Assembly (NCBI GenBank): GCA_027422505.1
Contig: JAPQWV010000002.1
Coordinates: 28,932,501 to 28,996,500, forward strand
From: Craterostigma plantagineum
Lineage: Eukaryota; Streptophyta; Magnoliopsida; Lamiales; Linderniaceae
Reading direction: 5' to 3'
DNA length: 64,000 bases
The position numbers were made by a program, and so were the translations under genes. The stretch's first letter is position 1; each line of letters starts with the position of its first letter. Below the pieces are notes generated by a model, which did not search any database, was not told the DNA's origin, and saw only the letters and a program-made list of their open reading frames with translations. Positions 24,368 to 37,251 of this stretch are shown here, one piece after another.

Positions 24368-25483
24368 TATCAGCAGATCAAAGCCGTAAATTTCAGTAAT
24401 TTTTCGGTGACGAATTGGAGGTGGTCGATTTTGACGAAATCAACGGTGATCCTTATTCTGCGAAAGTATTTGAACGTGCAAACCCATAAAGCTTCCCTTT
24501 TTATGTCAAGACGTCCTTGTTAAAAGATATCAATCATCTATTTGCTCTTTGTAATAATCATGAAAATAAGATTTTAATTGATAGTCTAAACTCCTTTAGT
24601 TGAAAATTACAGACCACATTTGTTTAGGGAAAGGAGCATCTGTACTCTTTTGTTAAGAATCTCGGCTAGATAAAAACTGCAGCATTTGGTACGTATTTTT
24701 ATTTCTAATTTTATCATCTATTTTTAATTAATATCCAATACCCTTAATGTTGACATAGATATTTATTTGTATTTCGGCTGCTATCATTGGCTGCTTTTAA
24801 TAATGAAGCTTTATCAACTTGTCAACTCTTATTAACGCTTGCATAAGTACTGCGAGATTTCATATCTCTGTTGAAAATAGAAGAAAAAGTAAATTGGTTC
24901 ACTCGTTTAAAGGTTTGATCTGTAAGGTTGAATTAATGATCGTTGAAAACAAATAATTGGAGCTTAACAGAAAATGCCAGTGAACATTGTCTAATAAATG
25001 AACAATTCAAAAAACAGATCAACAAAGTCATGGTAAATTATAAAATAAGTCAGAAGCATGCATGCTTTTGCACAAACACCGTTACATGTAATGTCAAAAT
25101 TAAGCTGACCGTCTCCAACCTAAAAATCTTTTCTCAAACCTAAAATCCAGTAAATGACACATCAAACAGTAATTTTTCTCGAACCATTAAACTCATTTTC
25201 AAACTCAAAATTTTAAAACTTTTCAATATTATCCATATATTTTACAATTTTACAAATTAGACAACAACTACGTCAAAAAATTAAACAATAATATTTATTT
25301 TAGTCAATAATTATTAGTACAATAATATTATATTTATTGTACAATAATATTATACTTATTGTACAATAATATTAGTATCCCGTATGTCTATTATTTTCAT
25401 GAGGTGGTGATGATATTTCCTTTTAATATTCGATTTCTAGGTTTTTAAAGCAATAGTTGAATTACTCTTGAGTTAAGTAAATA
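24368..25483. other. HVA22-like upstream region; no gene seen
   Basis: AT-rich. A 22-bp unit (GTACAATAATATTATATTTATT and variants) is repeated almost three times at 25317-25375. Confidence 0.45.
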
Positions 25484-25717
25484 CTACCTCCGTCCCGGTA
25501 ACTTTTGTACATTTTACCAAATCGGGCGTCCCACTATCTTTTATACATTTCCATATTTAGTAAAAAACTATAACACACAATCAATATAATAACATTAAAT
25601 ATTCTTAAAAGACGTGCCACACTCATACACTTTTCTTCCTCTATACTATTAAAATATTATATTTCTTAAAAACCGAACTCAATCCTAAATGTTCAAAAGA
25701 TACCGGGACGGAGGGAG
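25484..25717. mobile_element. Second Stowaway-like MITE
   Basis: The ends CTACCTCCGTCCC and GGGACGGAGGGAG are inverted repeats flanked by TA. Internal sequence (CATTTTACCA, CGTCCCACTA, ATTAAATATTCTTAAAAGACGTG) is clearly related to the MITE at 13360-13598, so both belong to one family. Confidence 0.92.
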
Positions 25718-26381
25718 TATATTATAAATAGTAAAAGTTAATTTATAACTTAATGAATGGGTTACTTTGTAAGACTTCAAAAGTTATAAGTAAAGGAACG
25801 GTACAGACGCAAATATAGGTATAGAGGTGAGAGAAAACTGTGTTGAACTCATTTTGCATACGGTTTTAAGTATTGAGTGGAACACTTTATCTTTCTTTGC
25901 GTTGTAAAATAAGCATCGGGTGGAGATGCTCTAAGCTCGTATTCATAATTATTTCTAGTGTTGTCGACAAAAAATAATAATTATAAATTTTAGTGTTGAA
26001 CTTCATCAACAAAATATTTTAAAACTGTTTTTCACTTTATATATTAAGGTTTGCTACAGCTTCCGTATGCAATTTTAATAATAACGTGAATTTCGAATTT
26101 TGTTTTTCATGGTGAAATATCCCATGCAATTTCTATCAGTGTGGAGAAGAACAACCATCGTTTTCTTACAAGGAACCTTCGAAGATATATAAACTCACAT
26201 ACACAAAGTCCACACATATTATATATATACATATCATTTTCCTGATTTACAGATGACATAGGAATTTCTGCGTAATTGCGTGTATTGGTTGAATCAAAAG
26301 CAAATGCAAATGTGTCCCTTTTTCTTTTGTTGACTCAAATTTGCAGCAGCCATTATTGTAATGAAGTCATTACGCTAAACC
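25718..26381. other. Upstream region of the receptor kinase
   Basis: AT-rich, no gene seen; probably promoter and 5' UTR of the receptor kinase. Confidence 0.4.
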
Positions 26382-27009
26382 GTGTCGATGTCAGATGATC
26401 TTGACCGTGGATGTCATTCAAGCAAACAAAACGCATGGTTCACCTCCATGGATTTCTCAGTGCTTCTTTTGGTTCTTCTTTGGATCAACTCCATGAGATT
26501 TATGGCACGACGACGAACCCTAATTCTGTGCATCGTATTTTCTTGTGCAGTAGCTTCCATTAACGGCAGTGATTATCTCGACTACTGCGCAGACCATATT
26601 TCCATCAACTGTGGTTCGACTGAGTCATTTTCACAAGCACTTCACGGAAATGCTTGGCTTGAAGACGATCTTTACCCTAAGAAGCTGACTACTACTTCAA
26701 CGATCGTAATAGGAGGATTGTCGTCAACTACTTTGGACTTAGCAGCAGTTGTAGATTCAATCCCCTACAGAACAGCGAGGATCTCTCGTTCGAAGTTCTT
26801 CTACAGGTTTCAGCTCGATTCGGGTCAGAAATACATCCGCCTTCACTTCAATCCTACTTCTTCATACCATGGTTTCCAGAAATACAGGGATTTGTTCAGC
26901 GTCGAAGCCAATCAATTTACGCTGCTCAGCCACTTTAGCCCTTCGATGACCGCCAGGTATCTCGGAATCGGTACTTTTGTTAAAGAATTCTGCGTCAGTA
27001 CGAGCGAGA

Positions 27010-27528
27010 TGTAGTTTTGAAGTTAGAACTCTTTGTCGATTGCCTGCTCGATTATGTTATGCACTCCAATAATATCTAGCAGATGAAGAATAAAATGACA
27101 AATATTTCTTTTAATTACGCACACGCTCACTGAACTCAAATAAGGAGGAATATTTTTTTTACTAACTCAATTCAATCGACACATACACACTGTATCTCTC
27201 TCTCTCACACCCGTAGCATATATTTCATCAGTGTGCTCTATGTTTCTATCTTAAATATTACATCCTATTTATACTACTAAAGCAAATACAGCTGGCCAAA
27301 CTAGTCAATATTTCAAAACTCACACTTCACACACGTTCCTTTTACTTTCCTTAATTTATGTTTCATGCTTTTCTCCTTTTTTCCTTTTGTCTTCCAACAT
27401 TCGGCTTATTTTTCCTTAATTTGTGAGTCTTGTTTTTCGGTTGTCTCCTCCTAGAATTTGGGTGTTTTTTCTTCCTTGAATTAAGCTTTCTTGTCCTCTT
27501 GTCGTTTAAGCTTTGAGATTAGTCAACA
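27010..27528 (-). repeat. 3' LTR of Copia 1
   Basis: Starts TGTAGTTTTGAAG and ends TTAGTCAACA. It lies downstream of the RNase H coding end on the minus strand. Confidence 0.95.
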
Positions 27529-30500
27529 AATTCCTCCCCTAAGCTCAAAGCCTTTCGATCTTTCATCCCGATCATCTGCTTCAAATTCTCAAACGTACTT
27601 GTCGGTAACGGCTTTGTAAATATATCTGCAACCTGGTCAAGACTCGCTACGTGCACCATCTTTACTTCTCCATTTTTTACGTGCTCCCTAATGAAATGGA
27701 ACCGTGCATCAATATGCTTGCTTCTCTCATGATAAACCGGATTTTTCGCCAACTCGATCGCTGACTTATTATCCACACGGATTTCGGTTGGCTCAACTTG
27801 CTGAACATTCAGCTCGAGCAATAAGTTTCTCAGCCATATTGCGTGACAAACACACCAAGATGCTGCCACGTATTCTGCTTCACAGGTTGATAGAGTCACG
27901 ATCGGTTGCTTCTTTGACAGCCACGTGAACGCCGTGCTTCCTAGGTAAAATACGTAGCCACCCGTGCTTTTGCGATCATCGATATCGCCACACCAATCAC
28001 TGTCCGAATATCTGATCAGTTTGCCGTCGCTCGCCTTTGAATAAAATAGACCTAATGATTATGTTCCTCGAATGTATCGAAGGATTCTCTTGATCGCCTT
28101 TAGATGTGACTGCCTCGGGTCTTCCATATAGCGGCTAACGACTCCAACGCTATAAGCGATGTCGGGTCTCGTGCAAGTTAAATAGCGCAAACTTCCCACG
28201 AGACTACGATATTCGGTTGCGTTTACTCCTTGTCCTCCCTCAAACTTGGATAGCTTTATTCCAAGTTCCATCGGTGTAGCTACCGGCTTGCTTTCCTCCA
28301 TTTTATTTTTCTTTAATATGTCCTTCGCATACGCTTCTTGTGACACGAATATTCCCGTACTTCTTTGTTCGACTTCGAGACCAAGAAAATATTTCATTAG
28401 TCCCAAGTCAGTCATCTCGAACTCCTTCGTCATCGCCTTTTTGAAGTCATTGATTACTTTCTCACTGCTCCCCATGAAAATGAGATCATCGACATAGACA
28501 GCGACGATGATCATTTCACCTCCTTCTCTTTTTACGTATAGTGCATGCTCGAACGGACATTGCTCGAATTTGTTCCTTTTGAAGTACCCATCGATCCGAG
28601 TGTTCCAAGCTCGCGGTGCTTGCTTCAGCCATAAAGTGCTTTCTTTAATTTTAACACTTTTCCTTCTTCTCCCGATTTTGAATATCCCGGCGGCTGCTCC
28701 ACGTAGACTTCTTCCTCAAGCTCGCCGTTTAGAAAAGCAGACTTTACGTCCATTTGATAGATTGGCCAACTAAGTTGTGCAGCTTGGGCAAGGAGCAGAC
28801 GGATTGTTTCCATTCTTGCAACAGGAGCAAAAACTTCATCGTAGTCGATTCCAGCTCGTTGTCTGTAGCCCTTCGCCACCAATCTTGCCTTGTAACGTTC
28901 AATTTTTCCTTGAGCGTTGATTTTCTTTTTATAAACCCATTTTGCTCATATGGGTTTGTGCCCGTGTGGCAACTCCACCAGCTTCCAAGTGTCATTTTTT
29001 TCAATCGCCTTGATCTCCTCGTCCATCGCCATTTTCCATCTCTTGTCTCTTACGGCTTCTTCGAAACTGATTTGTTCCGAGTCGGCCAGTAAACAGACTA
29101 GGTGAACCTGTTCGGTTGTTTCGTACAGGTCCTGCATGCTTCGCATCCTTGGCTGTCTTGGTTCGTCCTCCTCGATATTTTCTTGAGGTGAAACTGAGAT
29201 AGGCGTTGGTGCAGCACTCAATGATTCTCCAAGCGTTGTGTTTTCGTCAACGTTCCAGCCCCACGAATTTTCTTCGTCTACTCTAACATCTCGACTTACT
29301 ATCACCTTTTTATTTTCTGGATCATATAGCCGGTACGCCTTCGTCTTCTCATCGTACCCAATAAAAACAAGCTTTCTACTTTTGTCGTCGAGCTTGGTTC
29401 TTTTCTGGTCAGGCACATGCGCATACGCCACACTTCCAAAAATTTTGAAGTGCGCCACGGTCGGTTTCTGCCCACTCCATGCTTCTTGTGGTGTTCGATT
29501 CTCGAGGCTGTGATGTGGGCATCGATTTTGAATATACACAGCACATTGTACCGCCTCGGCCCAGAACTCCTTTGGCATCTCTTTGCTTTTCAACATTGAT
29601 CGAACCATGTCGAGTATGGTACGATTTTTCCTTTCAGCCACGCCATTTTGTTGAGGCGAATAAGGCGCAGTGAGGAATCTCCTGACGCCCTGATCCTCGC
29701 AAAAAAATACAAAAGCACCCGACATGTATTCTCCACCTCGGTCTGAACGGAGCGCCTTGATTTTTGAACTTGTCGCATTCTCGACCAAGGTCTTGAATTT
29801 TTTAAATGTTTCGAGCGCCTCAGATTTTTCCTTCAAGAAATACACCCACGTTTTCCGCGAGTAATCGTCGATGAATGTGATGAAGTATCTTTTTTCGCTA
29901 AATGATGCCGGCGTGATAGGTCCGCATATATCGGTGTGTATAAGCTCGAGCGGTTTGGTTGCTCGATATCCTGCATGCTTCTGAAATGACGTCCGCGCCT
30001 GTTTGCCAATCACGCAACTTTCGCAAAGCTTCTTTCCTTCCTCTATCATTGGCATTCCGTGCACCATGCCGCGCTTGGAGAGCTCTTTTAGGCCTCCGTA
30101 GTGTAGATGTCCGAATCGCATATGCCACAAATGACCTTTATCGTCTAAGTCAACTTGCAAGCATCTTTCTTGAATTGTCATCAGGTTGAGTTTGAACATT
30201 CGGTTCCTTTCCATCTCGACCCGTGCAATTATTCGACCATCTTTGTTTCGAAGTTGTAGCGAGCGATCCTTCATGAACACCGAACATCCATTTTCAAGCA
30301 ACTGTCCCATGCTTAAAATGTTGGCTTTTAGATCTGGTACAAAGTAGACGTCCTCGACCGATCCTTGTTTGCCATCATTTTGAGTGAAAAATATTTTTCC
30401 TCGGCCTTTGACTTCTATCTTCGATGCGTCTCCAAAAGACACGTGGCCATCTTCGATCTTCTTCAGATCCGTAAAGAGATGTTTGTGACCGCTCATGTGA

Positions 30501-31543
30501 TTGCTAGCACCGGTGTCAAGGTACCACACCATGTCGCTACCCGGAGTTTTATCCTCCAGCGCCATTAAGAGAACACCATCGTCTTTTGGATCTTCTTGTT
30601 CGACTAGGTTCGCATTTTCTTCCACCTTCTTGTTGGACCAACAGTCCTTCGCAAAGTGCCCGAACTTTCCGCAATTATAGCATTCAACGCTTGGTCGATT
30701 TGAGCGGCAGCCACGTCCTCGTGCTCGACCTCGTCCTCTCCAATTTTGGTTGTTGTTTTGTCCTTCTTTTTCGTGATTGTAGCCTCGTTCTCGGCCTGTG
30801 CTTTGACCGAAACCACGTCCTCGTTGGCCGCGTCCTCTTCCTCGACTGTGGTGTGTATACAACGCCTTGTCGTCATTTAAGGACAGTTTCGTCTGTAGGG
30901 CCTCGTCTAAAGACTCCTGTTTCTTCTTTTTCTTCCGTTGCTCGTGAGCTTCGAGCGAACCAGAAAGTTCATCGACCGTCATTTTCTCAAGATCTTTGGA
31001 TTCTTCGATTGCGCACACCACGTTCTCGTACTCATTCGTCAGAGACCGCAAAATTTTCTCGACAACTCGGGCATCAGTTAGGGCCTCGCCGTTTCTCTTC
31101 AGCTCGTTCGCGATGGTTTGCACTCTCGTTATATATTCGGACACGCCTTCGCCCTCCTTCATTTTCGTCATTTCGAACTCACCACGAAGAGTCTGCAACC
31201 GTACTTGCTTCACTCGATCGGCACCTTTATATGCTTTTTCAAGCGTCACCCATGCATCCTTCGACGTTTTGGCCTCGGCTATTTTTTCGAAACCGGCCTC
31301 GTCTAAAGATTGGTAGATGGTATAAAGTGCGGACTTATCTTGTTTGCGGGATTCTTTCAGCGTCTTTAGTTGGGCTGCAGTGTACCCTTCTGTATTTTCG
31401 GTTTCGGTGTACCCGTTCGTGACGATCTCCCACGTATCTTGAGACTGGAGCAACACCTTCATTAGAATGCTCCACTTGTCATAGTTTAATTTGGTGAGCT
31501 TCGGGATCGGCATTTGGCCAGCGGTTGCTCCGACTATCGACAT
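27519..31543 (-). pseudogene. Copia 1 gag-pol polyprotein (frame-broken)
   Basis: Domains in Copia order on the minus strand: gag (starts MSIVGATAGQMPIPKLTKLN), CCHC zinc knuckle (CYNCGKFGHFAKDC), protease (WYLDTGASNHM), integrase (GHLHYGGL; DDYSRKTWVYFL; NGVAERKNRTI), reverse transcriptase ([23 protein letters not shown]) and RNase H (TLSTCEAEYVAAS; VADIFTKPLP). The first 865 residues are open. Frame is lost near 28946 and again near 28625, and an in-frame TAA follows RYIRGT near 28060. The element is therefore defective as read, despite young LTRs. Confidence 0.92.
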
Positions 31544-31544
31544 G

Positions 31545-31556
31545 GCTCTGATACCA
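31545..31556 (-). promoter_or_regulatory. Primer-binding site of Copia 1
   Basis: Minus-strand TGGTATCAGAGC, three bases from the 5' LTR; matches the 3' end of initiator Met-tRNA. Confidence 0.9.
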
Positions 31557-31559
31557 ATT

Positions 31560-32078
31560 TGTAGTTTTGAAGTTGAACTCTTTGTCGATTGCCTGCTCGA
31601 TTATGTTATGCACTCCAATAATATCTAGCAGATGAAGAATAAAATGACAAATATTTCTTTTAATTACACACACGCTCACTGAACTCAAATAAGGAGGAAT
31701 ATTTTTTTTACTAACTCAATTCAATCGACACATACACACTGTATCTCTCTCTCTCACACCCGTAGCATATATTTCATCAGTGTGCTCTATGTTTCTATCT
31801 TAAATATTACATCCTATTTATACTACTAAAGCAAATACAGCTGGCCAAACTAGTCAATATTTCAAAACTCACACTTCACACACGTTCCTTTTACTTTCCT
31901 TAATTTATGTTTCATGCTTTTCTCCTTTTTTCCTTCTGTCTTCCAACATTTGGCTTATTTTTCCTTAATTTGTGAGTCTTGTTTTTTTCGGTTGTCTCCT
32001 CCTAGAATTTGGGTGTTTTTCTTCCTTGAATTAAGCTTTCTTGTCCTCTTGTCGTTTAAGCTTTGAGATTAGTCAACA
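31560..32078 (-). repeat. 5' LTR of Copia 1
   Basis: Near-identical to the LTR at 27010-27528; the primer-binding site is directly adjacent. Confidence 0.95.
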
Positions 32079-32454
32079 CGAGAATCAACCTCTTGATATA
32101 GTCTTTTCTCCTTCAGCTGACGATTCTAGTCAATCATCATATCGTAACTACTACTATGCTTTCGTGAATGCAATTGAGATCTTATCCATACCTTCTGCTT
32201 CTCCTTACTGTCACAGTGGTGACGATGGAGTCCAAAGTGATTGGCCAAAAATCTGTGGTTTATGTGGATGATAAGATGGCTTTGGAGATGATTGAAAGGC
32301 AAAATCTCATGGCTCGACGCAAGCCCTTTCCATTCCATAGTCCTTGGAGTTCTACACGACTGAAAGAGAAGGAGAACGCCTGGAAAGTATCCGTGGAGGT
32401 TGGATTTCAGTACATGGTAAAGCTTCACTTCGTCGAGGTTGGGCAGTTTGGTAA

Positions 32455-32676
32455 TGAAATAACTTGTATAGTGATTAGTGAAAGAGATCAATTCATATGT
32501 TTTTCTCTCCTTGTTTCTTACAAAGACTACATGTATTTATAATACATTGGAAAAGCTAAAGTAAATAAAATAATAATAAAGCCTAATCCTAAAACATTCC
32601 CTAAACACCTCCACCAATTATGCCACTAAAACATTTTCCTTGTTTTATGCATGCGTGTTTTATGCATGCCTTGACA
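32455..32676 (-). repeat. 3' LTR of Copia 2
   Basis: Starts TGAAATAACTTG and ends GCATGCCTTGACA. Confidence 0.95.
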
Positions 32677-32683
32677 CCCCCCC

Positions 32684-35600
32684 TCAAGTTGGTGCGTGCA
32701 GGTCGCAAATGCCCAACTTGCCAAGAGATCGTATAAAATGAACACCATTCAACGCCTTGGTAAACATATCCGCGAGTTGTTGTGTAGTACCGATGTGACG
32801 AGTGTGAATAGTACCGTGACGAATTTCACCTCGAATAAAATGACAATCAACTTCGATATGCTTGGTGCGTTCATGAAATACAGGATTAGCTGCAATATGC
32901 AAAGCTGCCTGACTATCACAGAACAACGGGACTGACTGCGTATGGACGAAACCAAGTGTAGCAAGTAGACTCCTCAACCATTTAATTTCACAAGTAGCAG
33001 CAGCCATCGATCTATACTCAGCTTCTGCTGAAGAACGAGAAACCGTATGTTGTTTTTTCGTTTTCCAAGAAATAGGAGATCCACCAAGAAGTATGAACCA
33101 TCCAGTAAGTGATCGACGAGTCAGAGGGCAAGCTGCCCAATCAGAGTCGCACCAAGCTTCAAGCTGGAGGCTACTATTAGAACGAAGCAAAATCCCTTGC
33201 CCTGGACGATTTTTCAGATATCGAACAACCCGTAGCGCAGCATTCCAGTGTGAATGTCGTGGCTGATGCATAAATTGAGCCAAAACATGAACACAATAGG
33301 ATAAGTCCGGACGAGTAACGGATAAGTAAACCAATCGTCCAACTAGGCGGCGATAACATTCTGGATCAGTTAAGTACGCATCAGTGGCAGCGGCTAAATG
33401 ATGGTTACAATCCATTGGAGAGGATGCTGGCTTTGATCCGAGCAGCCCCGTCTCGGAAATGATATCCAAAGCATACTTTCTTTGGCATAAAAATATCCCC
33501 GTAGAATTGCGTGCTACCTCGATGCCTAGAAAGTACTTCAATACACCTAAATCCTTCATATGAAAACAAGTGCTCAAATAATTTTTGAACTTTTGTATGG
33601 CATCGCGATTATTCCCAGAGATAATAAGGTCGTCAACATAAACGAGGACATTAATCTGAATATCCCCTCGACGTAAAACAAATAAAGAATAATCAGAATG
33701 AGACTGATGAAATCCATATTGTTTAAGCGCAGCAACTAACTTGGCAAACCAGCATCGTGGCGCTTGACGAAGACCGTATAGAGACTTCTTCAACCGACAC
33801 ACAGTGTCAGAGCTCCCTGAATGAAAACCTGGAGGCATGCGCATGTACACCTCTTCCTCCAAGTCGCCATGCAAAAATGCATTATGAACATCCATTTGAT
33901 GAAGCTCCCAATTTTTTATGGCAGCCACAGCTAACAGAGTACGTACGGTAACTAATTTTGCTACTGGAGCAAAAGTTTCGTTGTAGTCAAGCCCTTCCAC
34001 TTGTTTATTCCCGAGTATCACCAAACGTGCTTTATATCGTTCAATGGTTCCGTCAGCATTATATTTGATCTTATATACCCATTTGCAACCAATAGCACGT
34101 TTGCCTTGTGGCAGCTTCTCTACAGACCACGTGTCATTACTTTCGAGCGCCTTAATCTCCATTCGCATTGCATCTCTCCATTTTTCATTTTTCATTGCTT
34201 CATTAAACGTGTTAGGTTCAGCTCCTGCTGTCAAAGCTGCCAAGAAACCACGGTGTGGTGCAGAAAATTTATTATAATTCACACAATTTGATATGGGATA
34301 AGCGATACCTGAGATATGCCGTTGGTGAGATGAGTGTTCGAGGGGGCTCTTTGCATTTACACTGTTCAAAACATAGTCACGCAATCGTGTACTTTGTTGT
34401 CGTAGTCTATGTCCCCGACCTAAATCAGCTTCATTATTTAGATCGGCGGAGTCATTATCGTTATGTCCCCCCCTTTCGTCAATAACTGTAGTCTTGGTAT
34501 GAGTATTCTGAATTTCGTCTCGAACATCTTCAATAATAGACATATCAGCCACATTTCTGCCACGTAATTGCGAATTTTCTTCATCTTCAGCATTTATCTC
34601 TTGATTGTTCATTTGTCGCCCTTGAAGGTTAGTATTATGTGATTCTGAGATGTCTGTCATGGCATCGGCATATGGAAATTGCTCTTCCAAAAATTTAACA
34701 TCTCTAGAGACAAAGAAATCACCCGTCTCTAAATCACGCAATTTCCATCCTTTTTTCCCAAAAGGGTATCCTACAAAGACGCAGCGTCGACTTCGACTAA
34801 CAAATTTATCGCCACCTCGTGCTTGGTTGTAAGCATAAGCTAAACATCCAAACACTCGAATATATTTATACGATGGAGAGTGACCGAAAAGAATCTCATA
34901 TGGTGTACGACCGTGCAGAACGGTAGATGGAGTCCGATTTATCAAAAATGCAGCAGTCAATATACATTCCCCCAATATTCGATGGGCAAGTGAGCTTGAA
35001 ACCGGAGTGCTCGAGCTACATTAAGAATATGTCGATGCTTACGTTCGACACGTCCATTCTGTTGAGGCGTTCCGACGCACGAAGTTTGATGTACTACACC
35101 ATTCTCCAAAAAATAATTACTTAAGCAGAGAAACTCCGATCCGTTGTCACTTCGTACCATTTTCACCTGTTTGTTAAATTGTCGGCGAACCAAAGCAAAG
35201 AAATAGTGAATCGTCCGAGATACTCCACTTTTATCTTTGAGTAAATAAACCCACACACCTCGGGAGCAATCGTCAACTATAGTCAGAAAATAATATTCAC
35301 CATTGTGGGTCGACGTACGATAAGGACCCCATAAATCCAAGTGAACGAGATCAAAAATATTCGTAGATTTATTCATACTAAGGTCAAATTCAACACGACA
35401 TTGTTTTGCTCGAAAACAGACTTCGCAACTTACAGAAACCTTATTATTGCTGCCACTCGATAAGAACTGTAGAACCTTATCAGAAGGGTGACCCATTCTA
35501 CAATGCCATATTCCCATATCTCGATTTTCTACTGTCTTCAAAACACTCGCAACAGCTCCTTTTTTGAAGTAATAGAGCCCCCCTCGTTCCTCACCCGTAC

Positions 35601-37017
35601 CAATCAGCATTCTCGTTCTGCGGTCCTGTAAAACACAAGAATCTTTATCAAAAGATACAATGCAATCCAAAGACTTCGTTAGTTGTGATACAGAAGCTAG
35701 ACTGCAATTTAAGTGAGGCACATATAGAACTCGTGGAAGCTCCAATCGACCATCCAAAACAACTATTCCTTCATGTTTCGCCATCTCCTGTTTTCCGTTA
35801 GGTAGACCAATTGGACAAGGAAGCACATCTCGAACATTACTCATCGTTGTAAGATTTCCAGTCATGTGATGAGAAGCTCCAGAATCAATAATCCATTGTA
35901 AATCATCATTCTTACCATTGAGATTTTCACTCTTCTGAGAGTTTAGCAGATTAAGAAGTGAACTCCATTGTTCATTCGTCAATCCATTGGTAGTACTTGC
36001 AGAGGATTCCTGAGCTGGAAGCGTCACTTGAGTAGCATTAGCTTTGGTTGGTCCACCACGACCTCGAACTCCAAAATTCGTGATATGTTTTTGTCCTTGT
36101 CCTGAACCGCGATTTGTTCCTCGAGGCCGATCACCCCACCAATCAGGATAACCACACAATTGAAAGCAAGAATTAACTTCATGGCCAGATCGCTTACAGT
36201 ACGAGCACATAACCCCTTTGTCCTTTCCGTCTGCTTTTCCTTTGAGATTTGATGTAGTTTTCACCGCAAACGCCACCGGTTGTTCAGTTCTATACTCTTT
36301 CCCACGTGTTATGGCTCGAACCCGCTCCTCTTGGATGATCATGGCATAAGCTTTATTCAAATTTGGCAATGGTTCAGTACTCAATATGTTTGAGCGAACC
36401 ACTCCAAACAGCTCGTCATCAAGTCCCATCAAGAACTGGTGCAGCTTCTCTTCATCTCTTTTCTTGTCGAGAGTCGTACGTATGTTGCATGTGCATTTTT
36501 TGCACTCGCATGTGGGAAATTGGTCATAATTTCCCAATTCCTCCCAAAGTATTTTCAGCTTGCCATAGTAAGCCATCACCGTCATGCCTTGTTGTTTGCA
36601 TTCAGCCAATTCGGATTTGAGTTGGTGAACACGCGGTCCGTTTCCTATCGAAAATCGCTCTTTGATGTCCTCTCATAGATTTTTGGCACATTCATGATAG
36701 GTAATAGTCGAACGTACCGCAGGATCGATTGTGTTCAAAATCCATGAGACCAACATCGAATTGACTGTCAGCCAATCATCTTGAGATGCAGTGTCATCGT
36801 CTGCAGGTTTTGCGTGTGACCCGTCGACGAAACCCAATTTCTTCTTTGCACGTAGTGCTGTGCGCATTGCTCGTGCCCATTCATCGTAGTTCTCACCCTT
36901 GAGTTGCACTTGGGATATAATGTTGCCTGGATTATCACTTGCCGAGAGAGAGTAAATAGAGACTCCACTGGACATGGATGACTCTACGTGTTTTTCGGGT
37001 TTTTCTATGTCACTCAT
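32684..37017 (-). pseudogene. Copia 2 gag-pol polyprotein (one nonsense codon, one frameshift)
   Basis: The gag N-terminus starts MSDIEKPEKHVESS and runs to a stop at 36673-36675, where a TGA stands at a position that is usually Trp (NLWEDI-type context). The frame continues through the CX2C knuckle (CSYCKRSGHEVNSC), protease (WIIDSGASHHM) and integrase (TIVDDCSRGVWVYLL; GTPQQNGRVERKHR). One frameshift near 34960-34975 leads into the reverse transcriptase (QMDVHNAFLHGDLEEEVYM; VYVDDLIISGN) and RNase H (SRSSAEAEYRSMAAA; LADMFTKAL). Only two lesions separate it from an intact frame. Confidence 0.93.
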
Positions 37018-37018
37018 C

Positions 37019-37030
37019 GCTCTGATACCA
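37019..37030 (-). promoter_or_regulatory. Primer-binding site of Copia 2
   Basis: Minus-strand TGGTATCAGAGC immediately next to the 5' LTR. Confidence 0.9.
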
Positions 37031-37251
37031 TGAAATAACTTGTATAGTGATTAGTGAAAGAGATCAATTCATATGTTTTTATCTCCTTGTTTCTTACAAA
37101 GACTACATGTATTTATAATACATTGGAAAAGCTAAAGTAAATAAAATAATAATAAAGCCTAATCCTAAAACATTCCCTAAACACCTCCACCAATTATGCA
37201 CTAAAACATTTTCCTTGTTTTATGCATGCATGTTTTATGCATGCCTTGACA
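37031..37251 (-). repeat. 5' LTR of Copia 2
   Basis: Near-identical to the LTR at 32455-32676; the primer-binding site touches its edge. Confidence 0.95.

Larger units (their letters stand above)
27010..32078 (-). mobile_element. Ty1/Copia LTR retrotransposon 1 (inside the receptor kinase)
   Basis: Complete element with 519-bp LTRs (27010-27528 and 31560-32078; TG...CA ends) and a 5-bp target duplication CGAGA (27005-27009 and 32079-32083). The primer-binding site, complementary to initiator Met-tRNA, is read on the minus strand at 31545-31556 (TGGTATCAGAGC). The polypurine tract (AGGGGAGGAATT) abuts the left LTR. By eye the LTRs differ by 3 substitutions and 3 short indels, so insertion was recent. 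Orientation is opposite to the host gene. Domain order and motifs suggest a TNT1-94-like lineage. Confidence 0.97.
32455..37251 (-). mobile_element. Ty1/Copia LTR retrotransposon 2 (inside the receptor kinase)
   Basis: Complete element with short LTRs (32455-32676, 222 bp; 37031-37251, 221 bp) and a 5-bp duplication GGTAA (32450-32454 and 37252-37256). The Met-tRNA primer-binding site is at 37019-37030, directly touching the 5' LTR on the minus strand. A G-rich polypurine tract lies next to the left LTR (32677-32684). The LTRs differ by two substitutions and one indel by eye. It is unrelated in sequence to Copia 1; short LTRs and gag type resemble RE1/Retrofit-like elements (inference). Confidence 0.97.

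Noticed and set aside
30586..31422. 278-residue plus-strand open frame
   Set aside because: It is antisense to the Copia 1 gag, whose domains explain the sequence.
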